Assembly (NCBI GenBank): GCA_025594325.1
Contig: JANHCV010000007.1
Location: forward strand, 868,001-932,000
Source: Blastocladiella emersonii ATCC 22665
Taxonomy: Eukaryota > Blastocladiomycota > Blastocladiomycetes > Blastocladiales > Blastocladiaceae
Reading direction: 5' to 3'
Length of the DNA: 64,000 nucleotides
Each line of letters opens with the position of its first letter. The stretch's first letter is position 1. Below are positions 12,340 through 23,390 of this stretch, in pieces. The position numbers and the translations under genes are program-made. The notes under the pieces were generated by a model, which saw only the letters and a program-made list of their open reading frames with translations, was not told the origin of the DNA and did no database searches.

Positions 12340-14882
12340 ATGGTCCAGTCAAAGAAGAAGCAGAAGAAGAATGCCGACTTCAGCAAGGTGAAGCTCAAGG
12401 TCGGCAAGAAGAAGCCCGAGTCGACGAGCTCGGTGAGCCTCGAGGTGCGGTCGCGCCAGCTCGTGCTGCGCGGCCAGAGCGTAGCCAGCGACAAGACGGA
12501 CGTGGCCAAGACGAAGCGCAACCTGACGCTCAAGGAGCTTCTGTCGCACCTCAAGCACCACAACACGGGCGTGCGCCGCGACGCCGTGCGCGGCATCCAG
12601 GAGATTGTCGACGAGCATCCCGAGGAGCTGCTGCTGCACCTCGGCGCGATCCTCGACGCCCTCATCGAGAAGGTCATCGACGACGAGCCCGACGTGCGCG
12701 CCGCGCTGCTCGCCACGCTCGACCACCTGCTCGGCCTGCTCGACGCGAGCCTTGCGCGGCCCTTCGTTTCGACCTTCGTCGTGTTCGTCAAGTCGGCCAT
12801 GAACCACATTTCGCCGGGAATCGCCGCCGACGCGCCCAAGTTCCTCAAGATGTGGATCGACCGGTTCGGCGCCCTGCTGATCCCCCACACGGGCGAGCTG
12901 CTCGCCAATTTCGCCGGCATGCTGGGCTCGGGTACCTCGTCCGACTCGCTCGGCGTCACCTCCTTCAACCCGGACAGCACCCTGAGCAGCAGCAACGCCC
13001 GCACCCGCCTCTTCTACTCGCTCGTCGCCTTCCTCGAGCTGCTGCACGCCGAGCGGTCCGCGAGCGACTCCCGCGCCGCGTCGACGCTGCCTTCTGCCAT
13101 GGACGCGACAGCCACGCTGTGGAGCTCGCCCGTGCCCGTTGCGCAGGGCCTGCCCTTCTCGCTGTTCGGGCACCAGACCGCCGCCGTGACCGCCTTTGAC
13201 ATGCACAAGAACGAGTCGGTGCTCGCGTTCGCCGAGGCGATCACGCCGGCCGTCCAGGCCTTCTGGATGGAGGCGTCGGTCAAGGTCTTTGACAAGGCGC
13301 GCATCACCGCGTCCGAGTCGCTCGACGTGTGCTTCGCGTCGGTCCAGCTCCTCGCCTCCGTGTTCCGCTTCCACCAGGGCCCCGTCCCCGAGGCGTGGGG
13401 CGCAAAGTACCGCGCCAGCACGCTCCGCCATTTCATCTCGGCGTTCCCGTTCGGCGGGTCGGCGCAGACGGATCCCGCTGTACGTTGTCGCTCGCTTGCG
13501 TCTGCTGATGGGCGAAACTGACACGCTGCGCGGACGTGTAGCTCAAGCTCCGCCTCGTCACCATGAACCTGTACTTCACCGAGATCCTGTCCCGCGTGTC
13601 GCGCGACGACATGGAGCCGGCGCTCGCCTTCTTCGTCAAATCGTTCGCGCCCGTGACCCTGAAGAAGGGCGCCGGCGTGGTACTCCTGCCCGAGCAGTTC
13701 ACGGACGCGCTTCCCGCGCTCGACGCGCTGATCCACTCGAGCCCCGCCGTCCTGTCGCAGCTGCTGCCGTGGGCGACCAGCCTGCCCGCGACCAACCCGA
13801 CGCGCGCCCTCGCCACGCGGTTCCTGTGCGAGCGCATGCTCGATGCGCCGCACCCGCCGTCGCCCAACGCCGCGCGCGCCTTCGTCCAGAGCCTCGTGCG
13901 GTACGTGTGGGAGCTCAAGGCGACGGCGCTCGAGACGACGGCCGCCATCTTCCACTTCCTGCGGGTCGCCGTCGCGACGCGCCGGTGCGACGCGGAGGCG
14001 GTCGCGCCGCTGATCGCGCGTGGACTCGGTGTCTTTTTCTACATCCCCGCCAAGGCGGGCGTGACGGCGACCGGGTCGTACGGCCCGTTCCTGGCGCTCC
14101 CCATCCCGACGCAGATGCTCGCGCTCGACCTGCTCTACTACCTCGACGCCTCGCTCGCGCCCGCGGTCGTTGAGTCACTGACGCACTGCCTGCTCGGTAC
14201 GCCGCTTTCACTCTCTGATGTATGGGTTGTGTGCTGACTCTCGATCCTCGTAGCCCCGATTGCAGACACACACGTGGTCGCGTACGCGCTCGACGTGGTA
14301 CAGTTCAAGTGCGCGCCGAACGTGTACTACGGGATCCTGCGCACGCTGTACCTCGGCATGACGCAGCGTACCATCAACAGCGCGGCCGACGCGTCTGACG
14401 ACCTCGCCGCGCACGTCACGCAGGCCTCGGCCGGTCTTCCGGCGGCTGCGACCTCCAACAAGCGCAAGGCGACCGCCGACGACGGCTCCGCGTTGGACCC
14501 CGTCGACGCATACGTCGCCGCGCGGGCGCAGGTGCAGGACGCGCTCGACGAGCGGCTCGCGCGGCCCGCGGTTGCCGAGGAGGGCGAGGCGGAGCCGATG
14601 TCCCCCGATGCCGCGTGGGAGCTGGTGTCAGACGTCGAGGCGGCTAAGTTACCGCTCCTGCCGGCCCTCGCGCTCGCGCGCTGGTCGCTGTTCCACGCGC
14701 CGGCGCAGTCCGGTGTGTCCGCCCTCGTCGCGAACGTCGTGGCGCGTACCGAGCGCGTGATCGCAGCGAGCGACGCGCCGCAGCAGCACCCGGCGTGCGG
14801 GCCGGTGCAGCAGCTCATGTCCCGCGCGCGCGAGGCGTACGAGGAGTGGGAGGCGGTGGTGCAGGCGGCGAGAGAGGCGTAG
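12340..14882 (+). CDS. IPI1: IPI1/TEX10-like Rix1-complex protein, 807 aa
   Basis: Component of the Rix1 (PELP1-TEX10-WDR18) complex needed for late nuclear maturation of the 60S ribosomal subunit. Three exons: 12340-13479, 13542-14196 and 14254-14882; introns are 62 and 57 bases with GTACG donors. A basic, lysine-rich start (KKKQKKN) is followed by the family's HEAT-like N-terminal block at residues about 60-180 (LTLKELLSHLKHHN, VRRDAVRGIQEIV, MNHISPGIAADAPKFL). The length matches animal TEX10 (about 930) better than yeast Ipi1 (about 330), because a long helical C-terminal part is retained. It is divergent from OXR1, with about 260 bases between the two ATGs, so they may share a promoter region. 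Confidence 0.88.
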
Positions 14883-14928
14883 CGTAACGAGCAATACAAT
14901 GTATGGAATAAGCAATGGACGGTATCAC

Positions 14929-15884
14929 CTACTGGATCTCGCAGAACTTTGACTTCTTCTTAGCCGGCGCCGCGGCGGGCGCGGGCTTGACGTCGTAGTG
15001 GTCGAGGACCCAGGCCTTGAACTGCGCGTAGGCGGTCTCCATGTCGTCGTTGACGAAGATCGCGTCGTGGGCGCCCGTCTCGGCGTACTCGAGCTCGGCC
15101 TTGGCCGTGGCGAGGCGCTTGGCGAGCGACTCCTCGGTCTCGGTGCCGCGCGCGCGCAGGCGCTTCTCCACCTCCTCCATGGACGGCGGGCGGATGAAGA
15201 CGAACCGCGCGTTCATGGAGGTCGCTTTGATCGACTTGACGCCCTGCATCTCGATGCTATGATACACGCAGGTACGGGTGAGGGGGACGCGTCGGTGCGA
15301 GAGGGGAAGGCGGGGCAGCGTCGTACTCAAGAACACAGATCTTGCCGGCGTTGGTGACATCCTCGACGGCGGCGAACGAGGTTCCGTAGCAGTTGCCGCT
15401 GAACTCGGCGTGCTCGATGAATGCGTTCTCGGCAACCTTGGCCTCGAACGCCTCGCGCGTCACGTAGTGGTAGCTGGTGCCGTCGACCTCTCCGGGACGC
15501 GGCTGACGCGTCGTGTCTACACAGAAGGGGCGCGAGTAAGCGACTGCGTCGCGATGGCGCTTCACACGGCACAGGAGAGACGTACGTGACACGCTGAAGC
15601 CAAAGACGCCCGGGTACTCCTTGAACATGCGGTTGAGCAGCGTCGACTTGCCTAGGGGCGGGAGGACGGCGTCAGCGACGGCCGAGGGCGCGCAGAGTGG
15701 CACGCGTACCCGATCCGCTCGGCCCGCTCACGACGAGCGGGCGCTTGTTATCCTTGTCCTTGGGCGCGTCAGCGGCAGGCGCAGCAGCAGCAGGGGCCGC
15801 GGCAGCGGGGGCCTCGGCCGGCGCAGGCGCAGGCGCGGCAGCGACGGGCGCTTCAGGGGCGGCAGCGGCGGGCGTGTCCAACAT
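14929..15884 (-). CDS. GUK1: Guanylate kinase, 252 aa
   Basis: Phosphorylates GMP/dGMP to GDP/dGDP with ATP. Four exons: 15710-15884, 15586-15651, 15327-15516 and 14929-15256; coding length is 759 bases. An Ala/Pro-rich leader of about 45 residues precedes the P-loop SGPSGSGKST, which is split by intron 1. GMP-binding elements follow: HTTRQPRPGE, then YHYVTREAF, then the CVLDIEMQGV strand and the lid segment RLRARGTETEESLAKRL. All are standard guanylate kinase signatures. The C-terminal PAAAPAKKKSK tail is an extension. It converges with IPI1; only 46 bases separate the two stop codons. Confidence 0.97.
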
Positions 15885-16273
15885 GGTTGGTGATGAGTTC
15901 AGCAAGTGTAAGCTACGTGGTATGCAAAGTTGCTTGTAGACGCAGATCACCGCGGGAGAGAGAGCCGGGGGGGCGGGCGTGGGCGGGGCAGGCCGGCGGG
16001 CGCCCGCGAGACAAAATGCGTGCATGAACGCATGAGTGCGTTTTCGCGGCGCCACACGCGGGAGACAGACACGACCCCGAAACGTCTCGCACCGCGCACG
16101 TGGCCGCGTTCGACGGATTCTTCCGCGGAGGTTTCACTGTTCGGCGAAGCGAGGGATCAGCGCAGCGCAAAAGCTTGGCGGTCGAGCGCACTGGATTCCC
16201 GCTTCCCCATCGACACCTGCTACGCCATCAACACCTGCTACGCCATCAACACCTGCTACGCCATCAACACACC
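15885..16273. other. Divergent promoter region of GUK1 and hydrolase-fold gene
   Basis: About 390 bases between the ATGs of guanylate kinase (minus) and the hydrolase-fold gene (plus). It contains the 18-bp tandem repeat directly before the plus-strand ATG. No TATA box is evident. Confidence 0.5.
16213..16272 (+). repeat. 18-bp tandem repeat ending at the start codon, 3 copies
   Basis: The unit ACACCTGCTACGCCATCA occurs three times in a row and the third copy runs into ACACCATGG at the start codon of the next gene. It therefore lies in the presumed 5' untranslated leader. If translation began at an upstream in-frame ATG (16100), the repeat would encode HLLRHQ three times. Confidence 0.9.
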
Positions 16274-17338
16274 ATGGGATTCGTCCGCACCAACACCGAC
16301 CGCCGCCGCTCCCAGCGCGCCTACTGCCCGCCGCCGTCTGCCATCCCCGACGATGCGACCGCGACGCCGCACCTCGAGCTGCCCGAGGCCCGCGTCATGT
16401 TCTTCGTGAGCGCGCTGTACGAGAAGGACACGGCGCACATGCGGCAGTTCGCCGAGCGGCTCGAGTCGGTGCTGCTCGCGACCGACCACGCCGGCTACGA
16501 GTCGCACGTGTTCGGGTCGTACCCCAAGTCGTCGCTGGCCGCCGCCGCGTCGGCCCTCGTCGCCGAGGTCACCCGCTTCACCGAGGGCGTCAAGACACTG
16601 CGAGTGCTGCTCGTCGGGCAGGGCATGGGCGGGCTCGTGGCCGCCGAAGCCGCGCGGTCGCTCGTGCTGCCCAAGGCGGGCAAGCCGGGCGACGAGCGCG
16701 TCGGCAAGGTCACCGTCGACGGCGTGATCGCCATCAACACGCCCTTCTTCATGTTCCCCGACAACCTGTGGTCCGCCGCCGAGTACGCGGCCATGGCGCT
16801 GTACACGGGCCGCCTCGCGCAGTCGCGGAAGCCCGACGACGCCGGGCTCGGTCGCAAGATCGCCAACAACCCCGTGTCGCGTTTCTTCTGGCGCGACCTC
16901 GTCGGCGGCGCCGTCAAACTCACCGCCGATATCACCGCGGCGACCGTCGACGCGCTCGGCGGTGACGCGTCGTGGAACGAGCGGCACAAGTTCCTCGACC
17001 CGCTCATCGACGAGTCGTTCGCCGACCGCGTCAAGCGGCTCATGGCCCTCGTCGACCGCGGGGTGCCCGTCGTCTCGCTGCTCACGCGGATCAAGGGCGC
17101 CAACCCCGAGACGTACGCCTACGTCCCCGCGCGGAACGACCTCCCCGAGCCGCTTCGCGAGTGCCACCAGTTCGTCGAGCTGCGGAGCGGCAAGGCCCTC
17201 GACGTCGCCGAGAACGCGCTCGACGAGAGCAAGCAGCCTGACGCGTTCCTGGGACTCGTCGACCAGTGCGCTAACATCGTGGGTGCGTGGGCGCCCGCTG
17301 GCGACGGCGAGTCTGTGGCGGCTGCGGCGTCAGAGTGA
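16274..17338 (+). CDS. Alpha/beta-hydrolase-fold protein, probably inactive, 354 aa
   Basis: Single-exon gene. The layout follows fungal DUF676/PGAP1-like serine-esterase relatives: a first strand (MFFVSALYE), a VFGSYPKSSL segment like the family's VFPAYETKGEL, then the nucleophile elbow at residues about 115-120 and INTPFFMF after it. The elbow reads GQGMGG where active enzymes have GHSMGG, so the catalytic serine is replaced by glycine. The usual HGF oxyanion segment is also absent (SAL). It is probably a pseudo-enzyme, perhaps a binding or scaffold protein. The ATG at 16274 was preferred over the in-frame ATG at 16100 because it has a good context (ACACCATGG) and avoids translating the tandem repeat. 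Confidence 0.75.
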   Translation: MGFVRTNTDRRRSQRAYCPPPSAIPDDATATPHLELPEARVMFFVSALYEKDTAHMRQFAERLESVLLATDHAGYESHVFGSYPKSSLAAAASALVAEVTRFTEGVKTLRVLLVGQGMGGLVAAEAARSLVLPKAGKPGDERVGKVTVDGVIAINTPFFMFPDNLWSAAEYAAMALYTGRLAQSRKPDDAGLGRKIANNPVSRFFWRDLVGGAVKLTADITAATVDALGGDASWNERHKFLDPLIDESFADRVKRLMALVDRGVPVVSLLTRIKGANPETYAYVPARNDLPEPLRECHQFVELRSGKALDVAENALDESKQPDAFLGLVDQCANIVGAWAPAGDGESVAAAASE

Positions 17339-17455
17339 ATACAACCATCGTGCTTTGAGCGACATTTGGACTTGGATTGTTTGAAGATCGTCTAATAGGT
17401 CTCGGAAGGTTGCTCCTTGCGAGCACATTGCGCACGAAAACATGTCTCAAACTGG

Positions 17456-17479
17456 TCACATGATTGTTAGACGCGTCTC
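17456..17479 (-). promoter_or_regulatory. Orphan copy of BTB-array bipartite motif
   Basis: TCACATGATTG, 7 bases, then CGTCTC on the plus strand, the same arrangement found upstream of two BTB genes. Here it lies beyond the 3' end of BTB gene 1 with no BTB gene to serve, so it may mark a lost array member. Confidence 0.45.
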
Positions 17480-17590
17480 ACACCGCACTGCCCCGCGCAG
17501 CACGAACCAGCGCTCCTCCCGGGAAACATGTTTTGACAAGAGCATGAAGATCAAAATGAATAACAAAACGACGAGGAGGCGTCGAGAGTA

Positions 17591-19203
17591 TTAGAGGAGC
17601 TCAATGCAGACAAGCGCGCGAACAGTGGTCCCCCCGTCCACAAGGACCTTTGCAAGAGGGCCGACTTTGAACATGGGATTACACCCGATGAAAGATAGGT
17701 GAGGACCGCTCCAGCCAGTGCACAACCGGTCGATGCACGGTTTAATTTCCTCGTTTGGGCAAGTCGAGCCTGGTGTGGAACTCAATGATTGGTACGTGAC
17801 GAGGAATATGCGGCGACAGGCACGGTCTCTGATATCTACATAGGGCTCATCTTCGCAAGTGGTCACTCGTTTGTCGTCGCTGAACTTTCGTTAGCGCGTG
17901 ATCTTTCATCAAGTTACGAATTGAGAGTCCGTACATAGAAACCATGGCCTTGGCCGACTTTGAATCATGCTCGATAATCACGCGATAGCGTCTGCCGCCA
18001 AAAAATACCCAGTCGGATTCGATCTCCTGCTCGCCGCAAGGATAGAACTCGACGGGGATCCGCAGCGAGTAGCGCCGAGTCACGAAAGGCAGATGGGATT
18101 CCGCGTCCTGGGCAGCTTGGTCGCTCGCTTTGTTGTTGGCGCGAAGCATAGCGGGTTCCCAAACAGCCTCGTTATCCGGCGGCATCTTTGGGTAACCTGG
18201 TTCGGTGATTTCCTTATCCCACGAGTGAGCTGAGCCGATGATGGCTTGGAGCTCTTGAGCGGCGTACGCTGCAGCACGGATACCCGTGCGAAAGGTATTA
18301 TCTTCGAGTGCAAGCGGGTTCTTGAGGACAGAAAGCATCTCGCTGTCTGACATGTTGCAGAACCGGACAGCGTCCAAGATGTCCGCAGGGGCGACGTCTA
18401 AATCGACAAGAAACTCGAACAGCGCAAACACGGTGGAGAACCAGAAGCCCGGAGAGAGGACGACGCGGCGGACGAGCTCATAGTCGCATTTGGCGAGTAC
18501 TGCACGCGTGAATGGGTGCGGGCCCAAGAACTCGAGGTGCGCGATAGTGGACTTGAGCAGGTTCGCGACATTTTCTGGTAGAGTCGACTGGGAACAGAAG
18601 CTCAGAACGCGAGCAGCCAAGATCGCAATGTCTTCGGGCAGTGGGCCCTTGTAAGGCGAGCATTTGGCAAGCGTGACATGATAGTAGTTGCAGCAAGTGC
18701 TAACGAGTTGCGGCAAGTCTAGTTTTTGAAGTGCACGATTAGGCGCCTCATGTGCAGAAATCGGAGAGGCCTTGACATAACGTACCAAAGTAAAGCGCCG
18801 CTTCGATAACATCGACGAGATTCGAGGTCGACAGTCGCGAGGCAAGAACGCTGGAGCATGCGCCGTACAAGGCGGCGATCACGGTCTCCCAAGCATGGAT
18901 CGTGCTTGCCTCGGTGCAGGTCCCCGACAGCGAGAAATCCAATCGGATCGCACAGCCCTCAGTGGGCGCGTGCCAATCGTCGCTGAGCAGTCCGCGGAAG
19001 AAAGCGCTCGGAACGAGCATGGCACGGTGCAGGTGATAACTCTTGCCGCAAATCAAGACCGTCACATCCGACTGATCGCCGCTGGCGGCAAGCTGGCGCA
19101 GATGGCGGTGAGCCGCGGGAGATTTGGCCGTGCACTCGCACTCGGCGGCAAGAGTTTCTGCCAGCCTCGGTAGATCTTCATTCGTTGCATCAGGTTGTTC
19201 CAT
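17591..19203 (-). CDS. BTB/POZ-domain protein, array member 1, 496 aa
   Basis: Three exons: 18786-19203, 17935-18718 and 17591-17879; introns are 67 and 55 bases. Residues about 45-140 are a BTB/POZ fold: GDQSDVTVLICGKSYHLHR, then AMLVPSAFFRGLLSDDW, the usual D-V...F..H+..L...S.FF...L pattern. BTB proteins dimerise and often serve as Cullin-3 adaptors. The second exon holds a helical region in the BACK position (LEFLGPHPFTRAVL, LVRRVVLSPGFWF). The last exon ends in VLVDGGTTVRALVCIELL, conserved in all four paralogues. No kelch, MATH or zinc finger is present, so the partner is unknown. The start MEQPDATN matches the other members. Confidence 0.85.
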
Positions 19204-19297
19204 GGTTGAGGGAGCTGTCGCAGAGTACTGAGACGGCGACGGGTCGGGTCAGTGCTTTGGTCGCGGCGAGGCTCGCGGGCCAGAGGTCTCCGTTTTG

Positions 19298-19321
19298 TCA
19301 CATGATTGTTCAACACGTCTC
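19298..19321 (-). promoter_or_regulatory. Bipartite upstream motif of BTB gene 1
   Basis: TCACATGATTG, 7 bases, CGTCTC (plus-strand reading), 95 bases upstream of the BTB gene 1 ATG. The same two blocks with the same 18-base offset occur at 17456 and 23228. Confidence 0.6.
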
Positions 19322-19467
19322 TCGCTTCGCTGCCACCGGCACCCCTGGTTCCGCGCACACGGGTGATCTCAGTGGTCTGCAAATTTTACTTGAACCTCCT
19401 AGACCTTCGCGCAAGGCCCTCAATTGAGGGCTAAAACCCACCGCCACGTTGGAGCACCGGCTCAGAT

Positions 19468-19510
19468 CATATGGGGGCTCCTGAAGGTGCATGAGTAACA
19501 GCCCCATATG
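19468..19510. repeat. Inverted repeat, possible hairpin
   Basis: CATATGGGGGCT and AGCCCCATATG form an 11-bp stem with one bulged G around a loop of about 20 bases. It lies downstream of BTB gene 2 and could act at the RNA level in its 3' untranslated region, but nothing confirms this. Confidence 0.4.
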
Positions 19511-19598
19511 AATGCGTGGAGGGAGGTGCGTTGGTAACACAAGTTATACGGTGCTCCTGATGGGGTGCAGATTGATGTCATTAGATATTATAAAACTC

Positions 19599-21202
19599 CT
19601 AAATGAGCTCAACAAAAAGAAGTCCCCGAACGACTCGATTCCCGTTGACAAGGGCGCATTGGGTGATCCAATAGTGGGTTCCACTTGTGTCAGGGGGGCT
19701 CCAACTTCGAGGCAGGGCTGAGATGCAGGTAGCCGCTTGCGAGCTTGAACAGTCAATCAGGGGTAGGGTGATTGAGGTGTCAAAGAAGGCGGCACGAGTG
19801 CGAATGAGGGCTGATTTATGCGAGTCAACGTAAGGTGCTGCCTGAGAAATCGTTGCTGGCGTGTGCTCCCTATTGGCAAAACGGTGTCAGAGAGATTCCG
19901 TGTCAATCGTATACAGGGAACAGCGTACAGGTAGATAAAGCATTGGCCTAGTTCACGTGAGTTTGGGAGCGCCTGTACGTGGTAATTCCTGCCTCCAAAG
20001 AATAATGTCGCAAGAGTGTATAAACCCGCTTTAAGGGAGGTTACGTCGAGGTCGATAGGAACGCGTAAGCAGTGGCGTCGTGGAACAGAAAGGACGCGCA
20101 TAATTTGAGTCGGGAGGTTTTGGCCGGATTGGCCCGCGCTAATTCGTTGAACAGCAGAGTTGAGGTCCGTTGACGGAGCAGGGTAACGCGGCTGGTTCAA
20201 CATTGTTTCGTCCGGCTTTGCAGCAATTACTGCAAGCCGAAGCTCATGAGCAGCAAACGCTGCCGCGCGGACACCCGTTCCAAAATGCGGATTTTTGGTC
20301 ACGAAGTTGGACGACAAAACATGGGACAGGTCGCCGTCGGGCATGTTGCTAAACCGCACTGCCTGAAGGATTTCGGCGGCGGAGATGCCCAATTTGACAA
20401 GGAAGTCGAATAGCACGAGTTCGGACAGAAACCAGAAACTAGGAGAGAGGACAACACGGCGCACAAGCTCAGGTGAGCAGCGAGTGAGAACAGAGCGCGT
20501 GAAAGGGCAAGGGCCCAAGAACTCGAGGCGCGACACTGTGTGCTTGAGCAAATCGGCAACCGTCCTCGGAAGGGCTGAGCGAGAGCAAAACGCCATGATG
20601 CGAGAAGCCAGCACAGCGAAAGCTTCGGAAGGAGTGCCCGTACTAGCCGAGCAGTTGGCCAGCATCGTCAGATAATAATTCGAGCAGGTTTCGAGAAGCT
20701 GTGGGATGTCTGTATTGAATCGTGAGCATAGTTAGCAAAGCGCTCTACTGATGACCGTGAGCTACGGTTGCTGACTCGTACCGAAATAGAGCGCCGCCTC
20801 GATAATGCCAAGCAAGTTGGTGGTCGACAAGCGAGACGTCAAAACCTTCGAGCACATGCCGTACAAGGCAGCGATCACCGTCTCCCACGCAAAGAGTGCG
20901 CGTGAAGGGTCATTGGGAGCGGAAGAAGGCGCAAAGTAGAGACGGATTGAGCAGCCCTCCATCGGCGTGTGCCAGGCGTCGCTGAGCAGCCCGCGGAAGA
21001 AAGAGCTTTGAGAGAGCATAACACGGTGCAGCGCATAAATTTTACCGTGCAAAACGACGCTTACGTCCGACTGTTCACCGCTCAGAGCGACCTCGCGCAT
21101 GTAGCGATGAGCCGGTGGGGACTTGACCGTGCAATCGCACTTGGCGGCGAGCGTTTCAGCCAGCGTCGGGAGTTTTACATTCGTTGCATCAGGTTGCATC
21201 AT
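19599..21202 (-). CDS. BTB/POZ-domain protein, array member 2, 490 aa
   Basis: Exons: 20782-21202, 19929-20709 and 19599-19869, with the same positions and phases as member 1. The BTB core is clear (GEQSDVSVVLHGKIYALHR, MLSQSSFFRGLLSDAWHTP). The BACK-like exon keeps LEFLGPCPFTRSVL and VLSPSFWF. The last exon ends VNGNRVVRGLLFVELI, the diverged form of the array's common C-terminus. The start is MMQPDATN. The bipartite upstream motif is not found here. The final exon is the most diverged of the four and would be missed without the intron at 19870-19928. Confidence 0.82.
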
Positions 21203-21495
21203 GGTAGCCGGGGTTGCCGCGCAGATACGACGCAGCGGAGGGAGCAAGCGCGGCTGGTCGCCTGCTTCGTTCGTCAGCGATGGGCGGCTGGTGACGTCAG
21301 TGTCGACCCGTGATGCCCACGGCATGTAACCATCGCGGTTCCAAGCCACTTGGTTTCCCTTGGTGCACCAAATTTATCAAGTACGAGCTGCACGCGTGGC
21401 TTTTTTCGCAACGAAACCAGTGTCGCACTTGAGCCTGAAAATAAAATAGGATCGAAAATACATCAAAAGAATAAATACAACGTCCATCCCAGTCG

Positions 21496-23114
21496 TTACA
21501 GCAGCTCGACGCAGAACATCGCGCGAATCGTCGGCTCGCCGTCGACCAACACCGTCGCAAGGGACTGGCTTTCGACCTCAGCGCTGAGCGACTTGAACAC
21601 CATCGGCTCGCTCCAGACTTGCGGGGCGCGGTCAATCCAGGGCGCCGGCTTTTCGTTGATGCAGAACGATTCAACGGTTGGGAGAACCCGCTGGTAGGTC
21701 ACAACGTGGGTGCGTCGCAAGAAGGTCTTGCGACGATCCGTGTACGAGGAACTCGAGCTGGCCGCCGTGTCTTCGCTACAATGGATTGAACAGGCGAGAA
21801 ACATCCATATCAACCGCGACAACCGCGTGCAGCGCGTACATGGAGAAAGTGGCCAGCGGGGGGACCGTCTTGCCGGGTGTAACCTTGGCCTTGTAGAGCC
21901 TGCCGCCAAAGAAGACAAAGTCGGTTTCGAAAGTCTTACTTGTGTCAGAAGCCTTCAATTCGACGGCAATGCGGAGGCAATGGCGACGAGGCGCGGTAAA
22001 CTTGTGATCACCAGCGGTTTGCTCGCTTTTGGCGCGGCGCTCATGGTCGTTTCCGCCGAGCGCAGGTTCCGCGACAGGTTCCGCGACCGTTGGCTGCTCG
22101 GGATAGCCCGGCTGCTTCAAACGAGCGTCGTCCTCGGCCGCCGCAAGAATCGTGGCGCGGAGCTCGTTGGCGGCGAAGGCGGCCTCGCGAACGCCGGGCC
22201 GAAAAATGGGGTCCTGCAGCGCGAGCGGGGTGGTCATGACGCGGAGGAGCTCATCGTCCGACATTTTGCTGAAGCGGACGGCCTGCAAAAAATCGGCGGG
22301 CGCGACGCGCAGCTCGACGAGAAACTCGAACAGCGCAAACTCGGAGCGGAACCAGAAGCCCGGCGAGGTGACGATGCGTCGAACGAGGTCCGGGGAGCAC
22401 CGAGAAAGAACTGCACGCGTGACCGGGTGCGGGCCCAGAAACTCGAGGTGCGAAACGGTATGCTTGAGCAGGTCTGCCACGTCTTTCGGCAGAGCTGCCC
22501 CTGAGCAAAAAGCCATGACGCGAGCAGCGAGAGTCGCAAAGGCCTCGGACGGCGCATCGTTGGTGGACGAGCAATTTGCTAGCTTGGTTCCGTAGTAGGT
22601 GCAGCACGTTTCCAGGAGCTCGGGAAGATCTGTTTGGATCCACGGTTAGTGAGCACACAGGGACGGGTTCGCACACTCGATGCACCGCGAGCGTACCAAA
22701 GTAGAGCGCCGCCTCGAGAATGTCGAGAAAATTGGTCGTAGACAGCCGCGAAGCCAAGACCGTCGAGCACACGCCGTACATGTTCGCAATCGCCGTCTCC
22801 CAGGCGTAGAGCGTGCGCGCGACGTCGGTCGTGGTCGAGAGCGCGAAATCAACGCGCATGGCGCAGCCCTCCATGGGCGTGTGCCAGGCGTCGTTCAGTA
22901 GGCCTTGAAAGAAGGAGCTCTGGGCAAGCATCACGCGGTGCAGCGGGTACTTTCTTTCTTGGATCACGATGCTCACGTCCGACTGGTCCCCAGTGGCGGC
23001 GACCGAGCGCATGTAGCGGAGCGCGCGCGGCGACTTGGTCGCGCACTCGCACTTGGCCACGAGCGTTTCGGCCAGCGAGGGCAGTCGTTCATCCGTTGCA
23101 TCAGGTTGCTTCAT
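21496..23114 (-). CDS. BTB/POZ-domain protein, array member 3, 495 aa
   Basis: Exons: 22697-23114, 21840-22629 and 21496-21775; introns are 67 and 64 bases. BTB core GDQSDVSIVIQERKYPLHR then MLAQSSFFQGLLNDAWHTP. The middle exon has LEFLGPHPVTRAVL and VTSPGFWF, and the last exon ends VLVDGEPTIRAMFCVELL. The starting peptide MKQPDATDERLPSLAETL is shared with the array. A bipartite motif lies 114 bases upstream of the ATG. The coding sequence is intact and the most GC-rich of the four. Confidence 0.86.
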
Positions 23115-23227
23115 GGTGTGGAGAGTAGTCGACGTGCGAGAGCGGAACGAGAGGCAGTCGAGCGACGAGGAGCAGCCTCGGCGAAAGGCGAATGGCGAGC
23201 GCCCCCGATTTGCGCCACACTAGGTGA

Positions 23228-23251
23228 TCACATGATTGATCGTCGCGTCTC
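23228..23251 (-). promoter_or_regulatory. Bipartite upstream motif of BTB gene 3
   Basis: TCACATGATTG, 7 bases, CGTCTC, 114 bases upstream of the BTB gene 3 ATG and identical in spacing to the copies at 17456 and 19298. A nearby TGCGCCAC at about 23214 is a reversed half-match to the family T promoter element. Confidence 0.6.
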
Positions 23252-23334
23252 AAAGCGTACGCTAGGTCGCTACGACCCGCCTGCCCGTTGGCGAGCTTGC
23301 ACTTTGGGGGCGGGGATGAACGAATTGGAAAACA

Positions 23335-23340
23335 TTTATT
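23335..23340 (-). terminator. AATAAA polyadenylation signal of BTB copy 4
   Basis: AATAAA on the minus strand (inside TTTAATAAATG), 51 bases past the stop codon of BTB copy 4. Confidence 0.5.
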
Positions 23341-23390
23341 AAATAGCACAAAACGGAAGTCGCGGGCGTTTTCGCTCAGCACTGCTAGTG

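Larger units (their letters stand above)
19204..19598. other. Intergenic between BTB genes 1 and 2
   Basis: Holds the promoter of BTB gene 1 with the bipartite motif at 19298-19321, an imperfect inverted repeat at 19468-19510, and the 3' end of BTB gene 2. No other gene is seen. Confidence 0.6.

Noticed and set aside
16100-16273. Longer N-terminus for the hydrolase-fold protein
   Set aside because: It would translate the 18-bp repeat and has no family similarity; the ATG at 16274 has the better context.
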